This document shows positions 14,291 through 25,432 of a DNA stretch of 64,000 nt, one piece after another (within the stretch, counting starts at the first letter, position 1; each line of letters begins with the position of its first letter). Below the pieces are notes generated by a model, which made no database searches, was not told the origin of the DNA, and saw nothing but the letters and a program-made list of their open reading frames with translations. The position numbers and the translations under genes were made by a program. The stretch is from Apteryx mantelli (taxonomy: Eukaryota; Chordata; Aves; Apterygiformes; Apterygidae), in the NCBI RefSeq assembly GCF_036417845.1, contig NC_089981.1, forward strand, positions 84,733,268 through 84,797,267. Direction: 5' to 3'.

Positions 14291-15539
14291 CAGGCTTCAC
14301 TACCAGTATTGCAGGATAAAACAGCTTACATCCCTCTGAATTTCACCAATGTGTGTAGGAAATCTTTGAAGGATCAATAGGGGTTTGCACTAAAAGGTCT
14401 CAAACCAGAGCATTGGTAAAAAGTGAAAGGAATAAAAGTTTCTTAAGTTGCCATGGAAGTGGGGTAATTTTTACTTGTTTCCATACATGCTCTGCAGCAA
14501 ACCAAGCGGAGTTAAAAATTCATATTTCCAGTTAATAATCCTTGGAAATGAATAACGAACCAGTGCCCTCAGGTAATTTCTGAACTGAATTCTGCCTATT
14601 TCATCATACCTCCCTCTATCGGTTCTCAGTCGGCAGATTTTTTGTTGATAAGGCAAAAGGCAGTGATTTTGGCAGGTTATGCAGGGTACAGGAATTGCAG
14701 TGTATGTGGAATCTGCAGTTTCCAAAGGAGGTGAGAATAAACGTAAGTAACTGGCTCCTTTCGTTACAGTGATCGTCAGTGAAATATTTAACCTTGAGGG
14801 TGTATACAGTGACAATCGGGGTTCAGGGTTAGTTACCCAGAGGAGTGATGGGGGAAGTGAAAACCTCTCCAGTCTATTGTTTGAAGTGCTCTACGTGCTT
14901 AAGAGAGCGGCAGAGCATCAGCTACACATGCTTTACGTTAAAAAAAAACCTTCCCTGATGATTTTAAAGGTTCGATGGAGAAGTGGAGGGGGTTGAAATT
15001 TAAATCTCTCGTGCCGAATCACAGTCGCACGGTAAGGGGGAATTCTGCAGCTCTTGAAGCCGAGACTCCAGCTAGGGCCTGCCAGGCTCCTCGCTGACGG
15101 CTGTGATTTCTGGAAGGGGTCACGGCTGCTCCTCTCCCAGGATGCGGCCCACTGAGCTGCATGTGAATCAATTGCTGAACCACCACAATGTGCCGTGCTG
15201 CATTTTAAAATAAGCCCTCATTGATTTCAGCTTGCGGTAAGATCTCGCTCCACTGTTAACTTTGGAGATGGCAACTCCTCAACGTCCTCAGCTCTTCTGA
15301 ATCAGAGCCCTTAGTCAAAATAGAAAGGGTGGAACGGCAGACAAGCCGGCAGAAAGTTTCTAGTCCCTAATCTGGGAGTTAATGGTGTTTAGAATGGCCA
15401 CATGAATGCAGCTCTTATCTTATCCTTTTTTTCCCCTCCGTCTTCTTTGCAGTGGAGAGCTACCGTCCCTTCTTTTCACATATTTGTATTTTTTTTTCAG
15501 AAAGAAAGATGTTGCAGCACCAGAAATATTGATTCACGA

Positions 15540-15645
15540 ATAATTTCATAGATTTTACAATTCACAGATGCAAAGCCAAAAGGGACTATTCCAATCATTT
15601 TGTGTGACCATTGCCTCCGTTGTGCCTAACTGAATTATTCTGATG
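15540..15645. repeat. Possible old amniote dispersed repeat (unnamed)
   Basis: TTCATAGATTTTACAATTCA and AAAGCCAAAAGGGACTATTC with a following TGTGTGACCATTGCCTCC resemble, with divergence, a dispersed repeat seen in other amniote genomes (catagatt..aaggccagaagggac..). I cannot name the family from memory with confidence. Confidence 0.35.
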
Positions 15646-17319
15646 TCTTTTTGCAGCAACTGTCTTTATTGCTGATACAGGCATTCTTTACACTTTATTT
15701 TCAACTTATGCAGAGGATAGCAATATTACCCAGAAAGAAATTGCCCTGACCTACAACAAATCTGTCTTTTTAAAAGTTTTAATAATAGGATGCAGGATGC
15801 TATCAAAATGAATTGGGTTGGCTCCAGTTTGGTTGAATTCCAGAAGAAAACACTCTATTTATCTAAAATCAGACAGATAAAGCAGTGGGGTGAGTGCATG
15901 GAAGAGAATACTCCACTAATATAAATGCTATTTCCAGTAGCACAACAAACAGAAAAATGTAATGAACAATTTCTTGATGAAGAGCATCTCCGTGTTCCTC
16001 AATCCACTGTTTTATGTTGTTTATCTAAAGAATTGTTTGACAAATATGAGCAGGTTAGATCTCGCTCTCTTATCGGAACAAAAGGAGCCAGATTTTATAG
16101 ATTATAATAATTGGAAGTGCAGACAAATTCACAGATTTGCCACATGTGACGGACTATATTCATAGCAAAGTCAAGAGTTTGACCCTCCTCTTCCTCCTCT
16201 GTATCGTTTTTCTATTTCCTCCTAGCAGTTTCCCCCAAATCTCTCCTCTCCAGTCATTTCCTCCTTCAGAAAAACATCTGTGTCACCGTTTACCTGTCCC
16301 TCCCCCATGGGAACTGTTTGCACCTGCAGCAGCTCTGCCTTGAATGAGTCACTGCCCAAGACAGAATATAAAATCCTGTGTGCGCAGCTGAGACCTTGTG
16401 TTGCTCCTGCCACAGAGCTGAAGCAGGGGGGACAAAAGGATGCTTAAACTGGTCTCTTTTTGGGGTCAGGCTACAAACTTCTGAGTTGCAGTAATTCTCC
16501 AATATTCAACAAAACATATTGGTAGGTACGCCAGAACCTGATGGCACGAAGGTTTTTCTTATTCTCTTGTTAGACTAGCTAATTTCTTACAGGATTGTTA
16601 GTGGAAAGGACATGTGGGGAGGAAGAAGACAGGAGTAAAACCATTCACTTTTTTTTTTCCTTCTCCTTGACCAAATGGGTGCTTAAAATGACAAAAAGAA
16701 ACTCTTTCAATGCTGGGGGAGGGGTAATATTTAAATAGTTTCTCTGCAGAAAGACCATGGAGAGGATGGAAGTGTGTTCTCCAAGCTGAAAATACTGGAG
16801 GAAAATCTTTAATGGAAGGAAAGCTAGTAACGGTGCTGTGGGCCTTGCTCTTAGGTCTTGCTGTAAGCCTCCTGCAAAGAGAAGGAGCCTGTTTGGTTGG
16901 ACTTTAATCTCTGCTGTGAATAAGAACGTAAAATTGGGGCAGTACTTGAGCTGTGTGCACTGAAACTCCCCTCCAGAGGTGCGATAATTGGTTGCGTGAG
17001 ACTCTATAGTGAGTAAAGTGGCAGCATGAGGTACAAGACCTAGGCCTCATGGTGGGGCGTACCTGTGTACAGCTGCTCGGCAGTAGCATGTGCAATTTAA
17101 GTAACAATCAGCGGTTTTATTTTATTTTTTCTGCTTGAAGCAGTTATGAGGTTTTTGTCTCGAGGCAGATGTGCTGCAACCAGTTTCCCAACCGCTGCCT
17201 GCTAGCGGAGCATGAACTCGGCACCAGCTGATTTTCCCGGTGTGCTACTGAGGGCCGCTAACCCTCTGGCCCCCACAAAAGGGTGCTGGGGGGGCCTTCC
17301 AGCACAAATTATTTTATTT

Positions 17320-17342
17320 TTATATATATATATATTATATAT
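17320..17342. repeat. (TA)n tract at edge of ARMH4 CpG island
   Basis: Alternating TA run interrupted once (TATATATATATATATTATAT), lying between a T-rich stretch and the sudden start of GC-rich promoter DNA. It may simply be a microsatellite; a TATA-box role is possible but unsupported. Confidence 0.8.
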
Positions 17343-17742
17343 TTGTCGGGGGGGAAGGGTAAAAGGCTTTAGGGGAGAGGCGCGGCGGGGAGCGCGTGCT
17401 CACAACATGGCGGCAACACCCGCCTCGGCGTTGCCCCTGCTGAGGGCGCCCCCCCTGGAGCCCCTCGCCGCGGGGTGGCTGCGGAGCCCCCGGGGGAGGC
17501 CTCGGCCGGGCCCCGCGGCCTGGCGGAGCCCCTCGGTCGGGCCCTGGGGCAGCCTCGGGGGCCCCGCGGCCCGCCGAAGCCCGAGGGCGGCGGCGCAGCC
17601 TGAGCGCCCGCCCGTGGCGGGGGGCGGGCGCGGCGCAGCCTCCCTCCCTCCCCCCTTCCCTCCCGCCGGGGGCCGGGCCGGGCTGGGGGCGGTGGCGGCG
17701 GCGGCGTTGGGGCCGCCCCGCCCCGGCCGTGCGGGCGGCGGG

Positions 17743-17817
17743 ATGCTGCGGGCGAGCGCGGCGCGCCGCCGAGGAGCCGGGCGGAGGCGGCGCGGCTGAG
17801 GGGGCGGCGGGACGCAG
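17743..17817 (+). other. ARMH4: ARMH4 non-coding exon 1 (3' part) with upstream ORF
   Basis: Sequence just 5' of a strong donor (GACGCAG|GTGAGG). The exon's 5' limit is unknown; the start given here is only the first ATG of the short frame. It contains an 18-codon open frame at 17743-17799 (MLRASAARRRGAGRRRRG, stop TGA) that ends inside the exon. The main start codon is in exon 2, so if transcription begins upstream of 17743 this would be a 5'-leader uORF. Splicing to 24014 is inferred from the splice signals. Confidence 0.55.
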
Positions 17818-20800
17818 GTGAGGCCGGGCCGCGGGGCCGGGGGGGGGGGAGGCGGCGAGAAAATCGCCCCCGGCCGAAACCGCTCCACGTTCATTCATTT
17901 GCGTCTTATTTATTTTATTTTATCTTTTTATCTTTTCTTTTTTTTGCCCGCCGAGCGGCTCTTTGTTCCCGGGCGCGGTGTCCCCGGTGCGGGGCTCTGC
18001 CCCGGGGCCGCCCGTGCCGCTGGCTGACCTTGGCCCAGGCGCGGGGGTCCGGTGCGAAACCGACTCTGATAACGCTAACTAGATGCCTAAATAATTCCCC
18101 CCCTTCTGGGGAAACTCTTAAGTGTCCCGGGGGGGGGGGGGGGGGCGAGTCCTGGTCACATCTGACCCCGGGCTCTAGGTGGTGGCCGGGGCTGCGGGCG
18201 GCCTCGGGGCTGCTGGAGGCGCTGCCGCTTCCCCGGGTGCTGCCGTGCTTCGTCAGGGCCGGGCCGGCACGGTGATGGGCAGCCGGAGCGAAAGGCTTCG
18301 CTTCTCCCCTTTGTTTTTAAAGCAAACCCTTAAATACAAGTCGGGAGAACAATGGAGCGAATCTGTACCCGAGAAGCAGGTGCAGGATGTAGTTGAGTCT
18401 TGAGACATCTCTCATCCCATTCCCTCACCAAAAGGCGAGATCAGCCTCGCCTGAAAGTGCCTGGCAAGGCTTATTTAGTCTGACCTTAAACCTTCACCCA
18501 CAGAGACCTGCAGACTTCCAGGGCATCTATTGTGCAGTCTGCTGCCCACGTTAGATGTCCAAGTGCTCCTTGCCGGTGGGAGTTGGAACGCTGTTAGTCC
18601 CTTCCTTCTCAGTGGATTTGGAGAACAGCGTTCCCTTGCTCTTGGTATTAGACGACTGTTACACCCATTGGTCTCTTTCTTAAACACCCCCTCCTCCCCA
18701 GCCTTTTAATCTCTCTAATTCTGCGGACCTCTGACTCCTGTAGTCCCAGGGACCTGGCACGGGTCAGAAGCCACAAAGAACTGTGCAGCTCTTACTTGCA
18801 AATCTGAGTAGGGATTTGCACTGGTGGTCTGAGCAGCTGCTGAACAAAGCGAGCTGGAGCTTAATGGTTGGGGGAAAGCATGCCTGAAACATGCTGTGTG
18901 TGTGTGTCTCTTCTCAAAGAACTACTGCTGGAACAGAAATGCTCCGAGTGGGGCTTATGTTATGCATTAGAGGTGCTCACAAGAACTGGTAGGAAGCTAG
19001 CCTGTTGGAATATTAAATCTCATTTGTTTGCTTGTTTGCAAAGCTAGGGAAAGATGTACCCCTCCGAGTGATGTACGATTGGGTCTGCACAGTTCAGCTC
19101 ATTCAACGCGTGCTGTATTAGTAGCTGGTGTGGAGTCGTGTCATTGTTGGAATTGCATTGTAAACTGTTGGAGATAAACAGCTCTAAGTGGTTGAGATCT
19201 ATCTGAAGTATGCGCTGCAAGAGCGGCAGCTCTACAATTCACTTGATTGGACTGGGCAAGGACATAATGTAAGATGAAATGAAGGCATTTTTCTCAGCTT
19301 GTGCGTGGAAGTAGGAGTTGGAGCTCTGCGGTGTCGGATCATGCATTGTCTGCTGGCTTTTGTATTCAGCACAAGTAACAAAGCCTGGGTAGCTTACATT
19401 AGCACGCTGGTACCATAGCATTTGATTGCTGGCAGTTGCTTGACTTGTATGTTTTGGCTAAATCTTTGCATTGAAAGATTTGCAGTGTTTTTGTCCATTT
19501 CCCTTATCAATCACAGATGAATTGCAGAGCTGAGCGCATCTCAGACTGTTCAGCCAGTCAAAGCTGGCATAAGCAAGCTTGCACTCGGAGGTGTGAAAAG
19601 CCATGTTCTGCAAAGGCCGGACAGTGGTTTGTCTGAAGCCGACCTCTTAACCTCCTGTGCTCTCGGCTGTGTGATGCATGCAGCCACTTCAGCTTCCGAG
19701 TACAAGTGTCCCCTCTGTGTGGGAGAGGGATTGTTGCAACAAGAGTATTAATTCAAGTGAGTTAAAAGCCTGATGCTCTTCCTTTGTTGTTCCAACAACT
19801 TGGAGATATATATGGCCAGAACTCGCCTAAGGCAGAAAATAGCAGTAAATGGCTTTTATTGGGAGTTCTCATTAACTGAAATTGGCTGGGCAAAACCCTT
19901 AAAAGCCAGCTTGGGGAATAGCTGCATACAGCTGGGGTGGAGAGGCAAGTTTCATTTTGTGTTTCAAGCATGCGTTCACTGACTGCTGGTCCACTGGAGG
20001 GTCTGTTCCCTCCTTGTCCCCTTCAAAACTGCTCTGTTGGAAAAAATAACAGGATAGAATTCCTTCTGAACTGGCTCTTATTAGACTTGACAGCTGACTT
20101 CAAACAGGTCTTTAAAATTCATGGAGAAAACATTGATTTGATAGTTACTGCTAGTGCTAATTGTATGGGGAAGGGAAGCAGCCTGGTTCAGAATTGATCC
20201 AAGCAAGTCAGCAGGACTGTTTCACATGGTGACCAATTTATATTTATTGTCCCTCAGCTTGGTGACTTGCCCACAGCAGTAGATGGCTATTATTCTGAGG
20301 GGCATCATCCAAAGATGACTTTTGCCTGACCTGTTGGTTGCCTAGCAGACCCTTGTGCTTTTTTCCAGTACCTGGTATTAAAAGACCTCCCACCCCCTGG
20401 CTAAAGATAAACCTTCCTGGCTGTCTGCAGTTGTGCTGCCTTTGCAGAGAGGGGAGCTGTATCTATTGGGACTTGCTGTAGTTTAGTACAGGCAAAGTAG
20501 CTGGAGTTGTCTCTAGCACCCTGGCCTGGCCAGTGATGGATAGCTCTCCTCCAAGCCTTTCCCTTGGAGAATGCTGGGGAGACCTGGGGACAAGAAGCTC
20601 CTGCAGCACGAAACCCTGGGTTGTTCCACTGCTTCAAGCTAGTAATAAAGTTAAGCCTACAACAGGAGTTGCTTGGTTAGAGCTGCGTGCTCCAACTTGT
20701 CATCATTTGGCTAAGAGTGGACAGGCTATAAATCCTTCGGACAGGAGGACAGGTGCACAGCCCAGTGCAGTGAACTGCTTTGCAGCCAGCTACCAGTGGC

Positions 20801-23800
20801 TAAAACCTGGATCACTTTAGCATTAAGTAGGAATGCTACAGCAAGGTGTTAAACTCGACTTAAGATGATAGTGAGGACACCCCTGTTCATACACCGTTTA
20901 ATCCAGTCTCTCTTTAAAACTAAGTAGGTCTTAAGCCCTTGCTAATCTTCTTTGAAACATGAACTTGTGCCACTTATCCTGCAGCAGGGTCTATGCCACT
21001 CTCCAGATACCACTGAATGCAGAGGTCTAGGTTAGCTTAGATCTGGTTGTTGTGGGTTTTTTGAGCAAATCATTCTCTCCAATGTTATTTTGCCCTTTAC
21101 AAATGTGGAACTGTGGCCTAGAGCACTCTTCAGACTGGGAAAAGCTGTGCGATACTACTCTAAGGTACTCCGGGAACTGTTTGTATTGGGCTAGTACTGC
21201 GTATTGCCTATGTTATCTACTAGCCAGAAGGGAGAAAGTCCTGTTCTGGAAAGGCAAGAGAGGAAGGCTCTTAATGTTTATTTTGTTACATTCTAATTAA
21301 TGGCTTGGTAAGAGCCTGCCTTTTAGGGAGCAACTTTCCCTCTTATTCATTTGCACTCTTGGTCCTAGTAGAGATGGAGTAAACTTATTGGGGGAAGAGA
21401 ACTAAAGATTTGACTTTTCAGTATTTCTCTTAGCCACCTCTTGAATGTCTTCTAAGGCTTCTAGATCTAGGTTCTCAAATAGCATTCCTCTTGCTGTCAT
21501 AAAGGTACAGCATTTGTAGGCTGTGGGTGTCTTTCAAGCCCAGCTGGAGTTCTCTTTGGGTTTAATGACTTGTACTAGAACTTCTTGCATCATCTGAAAA
21601 CTCCTGACTTTTAGAGTCACTGTATTTTGATGCAAACTTAACCAAACAGTTCCCTGCATATGAGAGCCTTTCTCTCGATGACTTGCAATGTCTGAATGTT
21701 CTTAGCTGGCCCTTGCTAAAGGGGTGGGTGAGGTGAACATAATTTGTATTCATACAGCAAGGCAGATGCATGTCATCAGGCACTAGTAATTTAACTTACA
21801 CAATATAATCTTAGTACTTTTTAATTACAAAAGTGCATAAGGGATTAGCCTGGAAGAACTGCTGAATATTGTCAGTTTAACTATTGTTTTTGGCAGTGAG
21901 GGTAGAGGAGATAAATGGGTGGCCACCCATCCTCCAAAGAAAAGATGCTTAAAGGGATGGGGAGACATCTGTGCTGTTGCTGGTGAACAGCTTCTTGGTG
22001 GTTTTTATTTGAAGCCTGAGCACCTGATGTCTGTGTGTGGCCTGCAGTATGTGGAGGTGAATTACTCCAACAGCCCTAAGTGCTAAGGGACAGGGCTGCA
22101 GGGAGAATGGAAAAAATGACTCAGTGTGCGCCCTGAAGGCTCAACCAGATAATGAGGTCATTAGAGTCAATACTGCAGGCTCCTGTGTGTCTCCAGGCTG
22201 CCAATGCTGAGGTTGTCTTCTACATACCTTATCCGTAGGGTTGTTTGTAGCACAGACTTTCAAGAGCCTTCAGCTAGAAGAACTTGTCTCCTGTGTGAAG
22301 TAGGAGGCATGTCTTATGATGGAAACAGTCAAATGGCTGTGTGGCCAGCTGTATTACTGTAAGCCTTCTAATGTCTTGTGTTTAGCTGATCGGGCATGTA
22401 CAATAATGCTTTTCTAAAGAGGAAACATGTATAGGAGCAGTAGGACACAGGTAGGGTCTTTGTTAGACCCATGGGCACTAGCGCAAATGTAATACTCAAA
22501 TTGCTCCCCCTACAACAGAGGTTACCTCCTGCACACCATCCCATGCACTCATGGGACAGCGTGGAGGGAATTTTATACCCTTGGGTAGCAAAGCAGTGGT
22601 AGGCAGCTTGCTACCGCACTGCATGTGTACAAATGCAAGTAATACTTACATGGATGCTGTCTGAGTGTGGAAACAAGGAGCCTGGCAAGCTGAGGAAAGA
22701 TGACTGATCTTGGTGCATGTGAGCAAGACTGCAAAGGTGATATTTGTCTTTCCTGGAGTTTGAGGGGTTGTTCTGAAAATCCCAGCTGTTCTCCTTATTC
22801 ATATGTTATCCTCCTGCAGCTTGAAGGTAAGAGCAGTTCTCCCATGAAACTGGGATTACAATGGCCAAAGCAAGTGAAGCTATTGACAATCTGAAGCTTT
22901 TAATGTAGGGCACAGCTGTGGCCATTAGCAAACTACCTCATAAAACAAGGAGAAAGACCTTAATGAGCAGCCCTCCATCGCGAGGCAGATCTATGTGCAT
23001 GAGACTCATGACTGACTGTCCTGTGTGTAATGAGTAAACAAGAGATCTTGAAGTGGGGCCTTGCGTGTGGCAGCCCACTGCTGTTGTGGGATGGCATAAC
23101 ACTCTCGGGGGCTGAAAGCCACCTGCCTGGAGGAAGGTGGCTGGGAGCAGGCTGCTGTCACTGCACGGTGCTCCACCTGGCCTGCAGCCTGACCTGCGTT
23201 GCAAGAGATAGCGAAGGCTGCCAAGAGCTGGCTGTCAGCTGGCCGAATCACTGCTGGGCTACTGGTTCAGCACTCCTGGAAACTCTTGAAGCAGCACAAG
23301 AATTCAATACATAACTTTCTGGAAATGCCTCCGTGGTGCAGTGCAGCATAAACATTGTACTAATGCAGCAGTGCTACTTCCAGTACTGTCTGGGCTACGG
23401 CCTTTCTCAGTAGGGCCAAGGAGCCCATGCAGGGCATGACGCTAATGCAGCTACAGAGCCTCTAGTGCCCAGCTGTTTTGGCTCTCTGTGGTTCTGTGTT
23501 GTGCCCTACAGGGCCCCCCTTCCCCTACACACTTTATTTCTTGTGCAAGTAGTTCAGTTCCATTCTATGTCTATGCACAGAACAGACAGGATTTGCCATA
23601 ATGGGCCAGAGACTTCAGTCTGACTGATCAGCTGTCCCACTCCCTGACAAACCGCGTGCACTAGAGTCTGCGCCATGGCAAAGAACAGACTGGCTGATCC
23701 TTATTACGTGCTTGCAGGTTTGCATGCTGGGTAGAGCGCTGTACTCCACTTCTTGCGGGGAGAGCTTGGCAAGGTCTGTTTTGGACTTCAGCATTACAAT

Positions 23801-24013
23801 TTGTCTTTGAGGCTGGCATGAAACTTCAAATGGTTAGGAAGAATAAAATGAGAGGTAGCTGGAGTATAGGGATCCATTCCTAAGGATGGATAGGAGGAAT
23901 CTACACAGAACTGACTGTAGACCAGCATGTTTACAACTTATCCAGGTAAAGCACACTAAGCTAATAGATTACTCATACCCATAATCATCTTGGTTCCTTT
24001 TTTCCCTTTCTAG
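17818..24013 (+). other. ARMH4: ARMH4 intron 1
   Basis: About 6.2 kb between the CpG-island donor and the exon 2 acceptor (TTTTTTCCCTTTCTAG). It contains a 17-base G run at 18129-18145 and a short TG repeat near 18895. No other coding exon or repeat family was recognised; open frames here are short and unlike known proteins. Confidence 0.6.
18129..18145 (+). repeat. Poly-G run
   Basis: Seventeen consecutive G bases within the first 350 bases of ARMH4 intron 1. Could form a G-quadruplex; the length may be a sequencing or assembly approximation. Confidence 0.85.
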
Positions 24014-25432
24014 GTCTTGTGTTCTGGACTTTCTGCCCTGCAAAATTTGCATATCTCTCCTCAGCTATGAGTAAATTAATAGGATTTCAAGTCTGCGTGG
24101 TTGCCTGCAGCATCCTGCTCTTATCCTCCAGTCCACCATGCCTGGCATCTCAGCAACTGGAGGAGGGGGACATGACAAAGCTTCAGCCAGGCCCGTGGGC
24201 AGGGAATGGGGTAGAAGATGAAAGGACAAGTTTGTCAAACTTGAAAAGTATCCTGGACCCCTCTGAGCAAACAGTCTCTGAAGAGCCATCTGGAGTGTCA
24301 GCAAAGTCATCTGAGATGCCCTTAAGTGAAGCCTTCACTGCTGAAAGAGAAATACAGCCTGTAAGCCCAAGTCATGTCTTTCCAAGCGGTCAGAGCCTGG
24401 GTGTTTACACCCCTGCTGTGGCAGTGACTGCTGCAGAAGAAAAGGAACTTGGTTCTGTGAAGTCAGAAAAGGAGCTGAATGAAAATGGTGAGCTCAAGGC
24501 CATGCTAACCACAGCTGTGACCACACTGAACCCTTCCATTGAGGAGGAATCTGTCGGTGGCCCTCTTAGCAAGACCACTGCAGAGGATAGTGCTGAAGTA
24601 GAGCATAGCTTTGCTAGCTTCCTAGCAACTGTCACAGAAAGCAGATCTGCTACAGCAGAGAAGGCAGAGAGTAGCTTGGGTGGCTCAACTGCACCCCAAT
24701 TCCCCAGTGAGCAGATGCCCACTCTGCACCCCAGCACTCCCAGTCTGGAAATGACAAGTGACTACCCTGTCATCCCCACTCCACGGCCTCAAAGTGTGGG
24801 CTCTGAAGCTGGAACACAAAGAGCAAATATGGGGAGCCCTTTGCAGATCCTGACTGCACCAGGATATGTTGCTGCAAAACCCCCTCTAGCATCTACTGAG
24901 GCTTCGCTCCCTCTGGAAGCAGGAATGGATGGTAGGCAAGGAGAGCTGCCTGTCACAGCTAGCACTGTCACCATCCACCCAACTGTGTCTGTGCCACCTG
25001 ACTGGGATGACACAAAACTAGGAAATATAAGTCAAGGGGGAAACATGCAGCATGAGGAGACGAGAGAAGACCAAGTGGCACCAGAACTGTCTCAGACCCT
25101 GCAGGGAGATGTGAGGGAGGAAGAGGATGTGACAAGAGTGCTGCCATCCCCAGTATCTGCTCCACCAACTCCTGGGATTGCCAAGGAGAGCAACTGTACA
25201 GCTCCGGTGTCGGTGCAGGGGGAGGAAATGCCAGTAGCTTCCACAGGCCACAATGATGTTTCTCTCACGGTGAACTTGACAGGAATAGACACATCTGATT
25301 TAAACTCCCTGGAAAATACAGACACGGTCACAGCAGAGGAGACGAAAAGCATTGCTCTGTCATTGCCAGAGGCTGCTGTGGTGACAGATACAAGATCTGA
25401 TGTCCTTCCTACTCTGGGAAGCTCACTGGAAG
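24014..25432 (+). CDS. ARMH4: ARMH4 exon 2: start codon, signal peptide and most of the ectodomain (CDS from 24067)
   Basis: Large first coding exon of ARMH4 (armadillo-like helical domain-containing 4; C14orf37, UT2). This single-pass membrane protein is reported in mammals to bind gp130/IL6ST and dampen STAT3 signalling, and to restrain mTORC2-AKT. The 53-nt leader follows acceptor TTTCTAG; translation starts at ATG 24067 (G at -3). Residues 1-27 form a signal peptide (hydrophobic VCVVACSILLL core, cleavage near CLA|S). The rest to residue 455 is a Ser/Thr/Pro/Glu-rich, probably disordered and O-glycosylated ectodomain with N-glycosylation sequons at N320 (NIS), N376 (NCT) and N403 (NLT). 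The donor is GAAG|GTAAAA after one base of codon 456. The frame stays open past this donor to 25608, and a second donor in the same phase lies at 25561/25562, so the exon may be 129 nt longer. Identification rests mainly on the strongly conserved exon 5. Confidence 0.88.

Larger units (their letters stand above)
6745..17360. other. Intergenic region between ACTR10 and ARMH4 promoters
   Basis: About 10.6 kb of mostly AT-rich, single-copy-looking DNA between the two divergent CpG islands. No open frame here resembles a known protein. The longest, 137 codons on the plus strand at 13503-13916 and 137 on the minus strand at 9106-9519, have no recognisable domain or family signature. I see one MIR-type remnant (14150-14290), one unnamed dispersed-repeat match (15540-15645), short homopolymer runs, and an AT-rich block with TAATTA-type motifs at 10250-10760. 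No tRNA, snRNA or other RNA gene was recognised. Confidence 0.6.
17370..18290 (+). promoter_or_regulatory. ARMH4: CpG island promoter of ARMH4
   Basis: Dense CpG and GC-rich block beginning abruptly after the TA tract and fading near 18290. It contains a YY1-like element (AACATGGCGGC at 17404-17414), many GGCGGG/CCGCCC Sp1-like boxes, and a consensus splice donor CGCAG|GTGAGG at 17817/17818 that fits the end of a 5' untranslated first exon. Several hundred bases of frame stay open on both strands for compositional reasons only. The start site cannot be fixed. Assignment to ARMH4 is by position: it is the only island upstream of the first coding exon on the same strand. Confidence 0.75.

Noticed and set aside
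17335..17898. 187- and 164-codon minus-strand frames in the ARMH4 CpG island, suggesting a bidirectional gene.
   Set aside because: Low-complexity Pro/Arg/Gly sequence with no family signature and no splice or initiation support; explained by GC bias.
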